A stretch of DNA of 9,020 nt from Lentisphaeria bacterium (GTDB lineage: Bacteria > Verrucomicrobiota > Lentisphaeria > Oligosphaerales > Oligosphaeraceae). The position numbers were made by a program, and so were the translations under genes. The stretch is from positions 1 to 9,020 of the forward strand of contig JAEDMH010000094.1 of NCBI GenBank assembly GCA_016303095.1, given 5' to 3'. Of this stretch, positions 5,048 to 9,020 are shown piece by piece. The notes under the pieces were generated by a model. That model worked only from the letters and a program-made list of their open reading frames with translations, had not been told where the DNA came from and did no database searches. The first letter of the stretch is position 1. Every line of letters starts with the position of its first letter.

Positions 5048-7029
5048 CGCCTACCCCCTCCTCCCATCCCGCCCCCGGCGCCCCCGCCCTCCTGCTCCGC
5101 CTCCTGTGGTGCCTCCTGGTCCTCCTTCTCCCCTTCCGGTGGAACTACGCCACCGGCTACCAGGAGATGGCCACCTATCCCATGGATCTCTGGCAGTGGC
5201 TCTTCTTCACCTTCCAGCCCCAATTTCTCCTCACGGTCCTGGCCGGAGGCCTGCTGCTGGCCAGCCTGGCCATCCATCGCCGCCTTCCTCTCCGCTCCCC
5301 CTCCCTGGCCATCCCCCTCCTGACCCTCCTCCCTCTCCTGGCAGGCCTGGCAGGATGCCACCACACCACGGAGACCGCCTACGCCCTCCGCTGGTTCTGG
5401 CACTTCTACACCATCTCCCTGGTGGCCTGGGGAGTCTGGTGGACCGCCCAGCAGGATCCCCAACTCCTCCCCTGGCTGGGATTCTCCCTGGCCCTGGGAG
5501 GACTCCTGGCCGCCTTCCAAGGTTGGACCCAGCATTTCGGAGGACTGGAGGAGACCCTTCGCCTCCAGCAGGAATACGCCCGGAGCACCGGACGCCCCCT
5601 CACGGAACTCATGGAGGCCAAAATGCGACAGACCCGCTCCCTGGGCTCCTTCGGCGACCCCAACGCCTACGGCGCCCAACTCCTGCTGTCCTGCCCCTTC
5701 CTCCTCTGGGCAAGCCTTAAGCTCAGCCAACGATGCGCCTCCCCCAAAACCGCCGCCGCCATTCTCGGAGGCGCCGCCTTCCTGCTCTCCGGGGGCGCCC
5801 TGCTCTTCAGCGGAAGCCGAGGCGCCATGCTGGGAGCCTTGGCGGGCGCCTTCCTGGCCGCCCTGGCCGCCTGGGGAAATAAACTCTCCCGCCGGAGCCT
5901 CCTGATTCTCCTTCTGGCCGCCATTCTGGCGGGCGGCGGCATGACCATTCTTCTTAACCATCTATCCCACAGAAAGATGGAGACCGTCACCGTCCGCCTG
6001 GAATACTACCGCACCGCCTGGCAAATCTTCCAACGCCATCCCTGGACCGGCGCCGGGCTAGGGGAGTTCTTTCCCTGGCACCTTCGCCTGAAGGGATGGG
6101 AAGGGGACGAGGCACGGGACGCCCATTCCCTCTTTTTTGCCCAGCTGGCCCAATGCGGACTTCCCGGCGCCGCCGAATCCCTTCTCCGCCTCCTGGCTCC
6201 CCTCCTTCTGACCCTGTGGCTTCTCCGGCGACGCTCCGCCCCTCTCCCGGGGCTAGCCATCGCCGCCCTGGCCGCCTGGGGAGCTTGGACAGCCCATGCC
6301 ATGGTTCAATTCAACGACATGGTGGTCTCCTCCGCCACCCTGGCGGGCTTCCTGGGATTGCTGGCCTTCTCCCCTCCCCCCAAGAATTCCGCCCCTCCCA
6401 TCCCCCGTTTCCTCCCCTGGGCCTTGCTCCTCCTGGGGCTTTTCGCCCTGACCAGCCTGGGACAGGCGCCAGGGGAGAAGGCCTTCCAAGTGGCGGAGGA
6501 TTCCCTCACCCAGCCGGGCATGCCCTACGCCTCCCAAAAGGCACGGCTGGAAGAGGCCATCCGACGCTCCCCCCGACTTCCCGCCCCGGCCCAATCCCTG
6601 GCGGATCTCGCTCTCTCCCACCAGGATTTCCCCACCGCCCGCCAGGCCCTGGCACGCCTGCAAGCCGCCAGCCCCCACCGCTCCTCCACCGCCTACCGAC
6701 AGTGGCGCCTCGCCCTGCTGGAAGGAAATCTCCCTGAGGCAGAAGAACACCTCCGACAATGGCATCTCTGGAACCCCACCAGCTTGCGCTGGTGGCTCCG
6801 ATACGCCCTACAAGAGAAAGGCGTGCCCCTCTCTCCCGCCCAATGGACACGCCTCCTCAGCCTCCCCCTGGAAAAAAAACACGTCACCGAAGGGGAAATC
6901 CTCGTGGAAATCACCCTCTCCCGCCCTGCCACACGACAGCAGGATGCCCTCCTTCTTGCCCCCCTGGAGGAAGGCATTGTGGAATCCCTCTCCCACCGCA
7001 CCCTGAAATTCCAGTGCAGAACCCCATGA
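5044..7029 (+). CDS. O-antigen ligase/polymerase (Wzy_C) membrane protein with C-terminal TPR-like region
   Basis: 661-aa polytopic inner-membrane protein with a GTG start. The first hydrophobic helix begins about 15 residues in, and roughly ten or more helices follow up to about residue 475. The Wzy_C signature lies in the middle: SGSRGAMLG (S256-G263), then RLEYYRTAWQIFQRHPWTGAGLGEF and DAHSLFFAQLAQCGLPG (D359, H361), matching the large periplasmic loop of O-antigen ligases (WaaL) and polymerases (Wzy). These use lipid-linked glycans in the periplasm to extend chains or attach them to lipid A core. The soluble C-terminal part, about 185 residues, has TPR-like helical pairs (YASQKARLEEAIRRSPRLP, FPTARQALARLQAASP, GNLPEAEEHLRQWHLWNP). 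Ligase and polymerase cannot be separated by sequence. An A8 run at 6872-6879 lies in the coding region. The TGA overlaps the gmk ATG. It follows nucleotide-sugar genes, consistent with surface-glycan assembly. Confidence 0.85.
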   Translation: MTPTPSSHPAPGAPALLLRLLWCLLVLLLPFRWNYATGYQEMATYPMDLWQWLFFTFQPQFLLTVLAGGLLLASLAIHRRLPLRSPSLAIPLLTLLPLLAGLAGCHHTTETAYALRWFWHFYTISLVAWGVWWTAQQDPQLLPWLGFSLALGGLLAAFQGWTQHFGGLEETLRLQQEYARSTGRPLTELMEAKMRQTRSLGSFGDPNAYGAQLLLSCPFLLWASLKLSQRCASPKTAAAILGGAAFLLSGGALLFSGSRGAMLGALAGAFLAALAAWGNKLSRRSLLILLLAAILAGGGMTILLNHLSHRKMETVTVRLEYYRTAWQIFQRHPWTGAGLGEFFPWHLRLKGWEGDEARDAHSLFFAQLAQCGLPGAAESLLRLLAPLLLTLWLLRRRSAPLPGLAIAALAAWGAWTAHAMVQFNDMVVSSATLAGFLGLLAFSPPPKNSAPPIPRFLPWALLLLGLFALTSLGQAPGEKAFQVAEDSLTQPGMPYASQKARLEEAIRRSPRLPAPAQSLADLALSHQDFPTARQALARLQAASPHRSSTAYRQWRLALLEGNLPEAEEHLRQWHLWNPTSLRWWLRYALQEKGVPLSPAQWTRLLSLPLEKKHVTEGEILVEITLSRPATRQQDALLLAPLEEGIVESLSHRTLKFQCRTP

Positions 7030-7637
7030 GCCAAGGATTCGCCATCGTTCTCTCCGGCCCCAGCGGCGCCGGAAAATCCACCCTCTTCCATCGCCTCAAA
7101 GAGGATTTCCCCCAACTGCTCTTCTCCATCTCCTGCACCACGCGCCCCCCACGCCCGGGAGAAAAGGACGGGGTGGACTACCATTTCTATTCCCAGGAAC
7201 TCTTCCACCACGGCATCCAACGGGGAGATTTCCTGGAATACGCCAATGTCCACGGAAACTTCTACGGCACCCCGAAGGCCCCCCTCCTGAACGCCATCCA
7301 AAAGGGGAGAATCATGGTGCTGGACATCGATGTCCAGGGCGCCCGCCAAATGCGCACCCTCCTCCCTCCCGATTTCCTCCAGGATCATATGGAATTCGTC
7401 TTCGTGGCTCCCCCCTCCCTGGAAATCCTGGAGGAACGCCTGCGAAAGCGAGGCACGGAAACCCCGGAATCCCTGAAACGACGCCTGGAAAACGCCCGAA
7501 AAGAGCTGGAAGCCTGGCCAGAATACCAATACCTGGTGGTCAATGACCAATTGGACAAGGCCGCCAATGAACTGAAGGCCATCCTCCTTGCCGCCACCTG
7601 CAAAACCCAACGACGCACCTGGCCAACCACACCCTGA
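7026..7637 (+). CDS. gmk: guanylate kinase
   Basis: 203-aa cytoplasmic enzyme that phosphorylates GMP to GDP with ATP. The Walker A loop is LSGPSGAGKST (G11-T19). The GMP-binding segment is SISCTTRPPRPGEKDGVDYHF, followed by GDFLEYANVHGNFYGTP and the Walker B-like VLDIDVQGARQ; the lid region contains RLRKRGTETPESLKRRL. The length is usual for the family. The ATG at 7026 overlaps the ligase TGA (ATGA), and a start further upstream would precede the P-loop by an unnatural extension inside the ligase gene, so it was not used. No Shine-Dalgarno sequence is visible, so expression probably relies on translational coupling to the membrane protein gene. It is the last gene of the operon. Identification is very secure. 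Confidence 0.97.
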   Translation: MSQGFAIVLSGPSGAGKSTLFHRLKEDFPQLLFSISCTTRPPRPGEKDGVDYHFYSQELFHHGIQRGDFLEYANVHGNFYGTPKAPLLNAIQKGRIMVLDIDVQGARQMRTLLPPDFLQDHMEFVFVAPPSLEILEERLRKRGTETPESLKRRLENARKELEAWPEYQYLVVNDQLDKAANELKAILLAATCKTQRRTWPTTP

Positions 7638-7708
7638 CTGCACCACTAGGAAAAAGATCCCCCGCGCCAACATGGAAACCACAAGGGGGGAAACAGGAAG
7701 CCCACGGA

Positions 7709-7736
7709 GGCTGGTCCATGCCCCCAAAGACCAGCC
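7709..7736 (+). terminator. candidate hairpin downstream of gmk
   Basis: GGCTGGTC (7709-7716) pairs perfectly with GACCAGCC (7729-7736), giving an 8-bp stem with a 12-nt loop, 71 nt after the gmk stop. No T-run follows, so it is not a classical intrinsic terminator. It marks the end of the GC-rich operon and could stabilise the 3' end of the mRNA or act in termination. Confidence 0.35.
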
Positions 7737-7787
7737 GGATGGCTTGAATTCCCATAGAGAAAAGCGTTCAAGTTCATAAAAGCAACT

Positions 7788-7904
7788 ATGACAAAAATAG
7801 ACAATTCTACCCCCCCCCCCAGCAGAATGACAACGTCGCTCAGAGGGGAAACCCGCGGCAGGTGTGGCCGGATGTGTTGCGAACCCTTTCCGCCTTTGCG
7901 GTGA
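7788..7904 (+). other. upstream ATG reading frame out of register with the acyltransferase (possible phase-variable true start)
   Basis: The ATG at 7788 opens a frame encoding MTKIDNSTPPPP and then 26 further codons to TGA 7902-7904. As the sequence stands this is a 38-aa peptide. The poly-C tract lies inside it. With 12 C the frame joins the acyltransferase to give a 366-aa protein, and with 9 C a 365-aa protein. With 10 C translation stops after 13 codons. No Shine-Dalgarno sequence precedes it, as for most genes here. The alternative is that this frame is meaningless and translation begins at GTG 7862. Confidence 0.5.
7810..7820 (+). repeat. poly-C tract (C11), candidate contingency repeat
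   Basis: Eleven consecutive C residues. Other runs in this C-rich window reach only 7, for example 62-68, 4474-4480 and 4900-4906, plus a G7 at 4840-4846. The tract sits just inside the frame from the ATG at 7788, upstream of the acyltransferase body, where slipped-strand mispairing would switch the frame. Confidence 0.9.
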
Positions 7905-8887
7905 TCCTTCTTCATTCCTCTTCCGCGGGGTTTTATGGTCGTTTTTCCCCTAATACCACGGAGTTCCAGGCCTGCAATTTCTATAATGCGATTGTCCGAT
8001 TCGCCGTCCCCGTCTTTGTCATGATTTCCGGGATGTTTCTCCTTGCCCCTCAAAAGGAGTATCCCATCGGAAAATTATTTGGCTCCAAAATCCTTCGTCT
8101 GGCGACCGCTTTTTTCTTTTGGTCGACCTTTTATGCCGTGATTGAGCAGTTTCATATGCATCATTCCATCGAAGGGAAAGAACTCATGTTCAGTATTCTC
8201 GATGGTCCCTTTCACTTATGGTTCCTATTTATGATGATAGGTTTGTATATAGCAACCCCCATTTTGAGGGAGATTGCCAAAAATGAGAAAATATGCCTCT
8301 ATTTCATCGTGATTTCCTTTTGCTATGTTTTTCTTGTCAATGCCATCCAAAAAGCGGGCAATCCCGGCAAACTCATCGCCCATACCATAGGAAGACTTGA
8401 TCTTCAATTGGTCGCGGGATATTCTACATATTTTCTCTTGGGACATTGGCTTTCCACCCACCCCTTGAAAGAATCCCATCGGAAAATCGTCTATGCCCTG
8501 GCTCTCTTCTCTATCGCCGGCACGATTCTCTACAATGGCATTTATTCTGTGCATCAAGGAGCCCCAGGGGAGTGGGTCTTCGGAAATCTTCTCCCCAATA
8601 CCCTGTTCTCCGCCGTGGGACTTTTCCTATTTTGTCAAAGTTTTTTCTCCAAGGTGAATTTCACCACAACCCAACGGAAATGGATTTCCCTCACGGCCAA
8701 ATTGAGTTTTGGCATCTATCTCGTTCATATGTTTTTCCTTGGACATCTCCGTCTTATTGGCCTGCCGGATTTCTTCATTCATCCACTGTTTTCCATTCCG
8801 ATTTCTTCCTGCCTCACTTTCTTGATGAGTTTTTGTCTTGTCTATGTCTTGGAAAAAATCCCTGTCCTGAGAAAATATGTCATCTAA
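7862..8887 (+). CDS. acyltransferase 3 family membrane protein (probable surface-glycan O-acetyltransferase)
   Basis: 341 aa if started at the GTG 7862, the only conventional start in this frame, which is open from 7748. About ten transmembrane helices. Family landmarks are WPDVLRTLSAFAVILLHSS with the conserved His (H18), VRFAVPVFVMISGMFLL, FHLWFLFMMIGLYIATPIL, YFLLGHWL and GIYLVHMFF near the end. Family members (for example OafA, WecH) move acyl groups, usually acetyl, from the cytoplasm onto periplasmic sugars. The glycan-polymer gene nearby suggests LPS or another polysaccharide as acceptor. Residues just before the GTG (RGNPRQV, then WPDVLR) look like the usual N-terminal R-x-x-W-x-D-x-L-R of this family, so the natural start may be the ATG at 7788, disrupted by the C11 tract. 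A weak Shine-Dalgarno-like GAGGGG lies 13 nt before the GTG. Composition is AT-richer than its neighbours (18/60 GC at 8281-8340), suggesting acquisition by transfer. Start uncertain; family call secure. Confidence 0.85.
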   Translation: MWPDVLRTLSAFAVILLHSSSAGFYGRFSPNTTEFQACNFYNAIVRFAVPVFVMISGMFLLAPQKEYPIGKLFGSKILRLATAFFFWSTFYAVIEQFHMHHSIEGKELMFSILDGPFHLWFLFMMIGLYIATPILREIAKNEKICLYFIVISFCYVFLVNAIQKAGNPGKLIAHTIGRLDLQLVAGYSTYFLLGHWLSTHPLKESHRKIVYALALFSIAGTILYNGIYSVHQGAPGEWVFGNLLPNTLFSAVGLFLFCQSFFSKVNFTTTQRKWISLTAKLSFGIYLVHMFFLGHLRLIGLPDFFIHPLFSIPISSCLTFLMSFCLVYVLEKIPVLRKYVI

Positions 8888-8906
8888 TCGAGGCAAGAAC
8901 AAACGG

Positions 8907-8935
8907 GGAAAGAAAAGGGAAATTCCTTCCTTTCC
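8907..8935 (+). terminator. weak candidate hairpin after the acyltransferase gene
   Basis: GGAAAG (8907-8912) pairs with CTTTCC (8930-8935), and inside it AAGGG pairs with TCCTT (one G-T pair) around an AAAT loop, separated by a small internal loop. It begins 19 nt after the stop codon. It lacks a T-run and is purine/pyrimidine biased, so it may be chance. Confidence 0.3.
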
Positions 8936-8966
8936 AAGATTTCCACTCCTCCCCCAAAAAAACGGG

Positions 8967-9020
8967 ATCTAGAAATCTAGAAATCTAGAAATCTAGAAAT
9001 CTAGAAATCTAGAAATCTAG
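8967..9020. repeat. 8-bp tandem repeat (ATCTAGAA), truncated by window end
   Basis: Six perfect copies plus 6 bases of a seventh, running off the right edge. Each unit contains the palindrome TCTAGA and thus CTAG. The period is not a multiple of three and both strands contain TAG, so all six frames are closed and the array is non-coding. It begins 79 nt after the acyltransferase stop. Confidence 0.95.

Noticed and set aside
4807..5961. 384-aa - strand open frame rich in Gly, Glu and Gln
   Set aside because: Antisense to the PSP1 and ligase genes; its composition arises from the C-rich coding strand, with no domain recognisable.
6759..7025. ATG at 6759 as start of guanylate kinase
   Set aside because: It would add 89 Pro/Arg-rich residues ahead of the P-loop, entirely within the ligase gene; the ATG at 7026 gives the standard family length.
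7743..7772. Inverted repeat CTTGAA/TTCAAG and AT-rich hexamers as operator or promoter of the acyltransferase
   Set aside because: Arms of 6 bp with an 18-nt gap are expected by chance; no -35/-10 pair with acceptable spacing could be found upstream of 7788.
8967..9020. CRISPR array or transposon end as explanation of the octamer repeat
   Set aside because: There are no spacers between units and the unit is only 8 bp; no transposase or long inverted repeat is visible nearby.

Overview
The window is a 9-kb piece of a GC-rich, probably Gram-negative bacterial genome. It carries a surface-glycan-related operon on the + strand, a divergent CYTH-domain gene at the left edge, and an AT-richer acyltransferase gene with simple-sequence repeats at the right edge. 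I cannot name the organism. Clues are high GC with C-rich coding strands, few recognisable Shine-Dalgarno sequences (only about two of the eight intact starts have one), a PSP1/RicT-type protein, and an O-antigen ligase-type membrane protein that implies LPS or another surface polysaccharide. A PVC-group or deltaproteobacterial origin is possible but is only a guess.

Layout. Positions 85-564 (-) encode a small CYTH triphosphate-tunnel enzyme. A 157-bp divergent spacer holds a candidate extended -10 promoter. From 722 to 7637 seven + strand genes lie head to tail: UDP-glucuronate decarboxylase (UDP-xylose synthase type), a sugar phosphate isomerase/epimerase-like TIM barrel, pyrroline-5-carboxylate reductase (proC), a second SDR nucleotide-sugar epimerase/decarboxylase, a PSP1-domain protein, an O-antigen ligase/polymerase (Wzy_C) protein with a TPR-like tail, and guanylate kinase (gmk). 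Three junctions are ATGA or GTGA stop/start overlaps and the others are 9-46 nt apart, so this is almost certainly one operon. The two SDR enzymes would supply nucleotide sugars and the Wzy_C protein would polymerise or ligate the glycan. ProC, the PSP1 protein and Gmk are housekeeping or regulatory proteins that share the transcript.

From about 7740 the base composition falls sharply (single 60-base lines of 30-45% GC, against about 62% in a sampled operon line). Here lies a ten-helix acyltransferase-3 membrane protein (7862-8887), likely an O-acetyltransferase of a surface polysaccharide. It is preceded by a run of 11 C residues. An ATG at 7788 would be in frame with the acyltransferase if the run were 9 or 12 C long, but not at 11. 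The translated segment between the tract and the GTG at 7862 holds residues typical of this family's N-terminus. This looks like a phase-variable ON/OFF switch of a glycan-modifying enzyme, captured in the OFF or reduced state, and is the most interesting signal in the window. The window ends inside a perfect 8-bp tandem repeat (unit ATCTAGAA, 6.75 copies visible).
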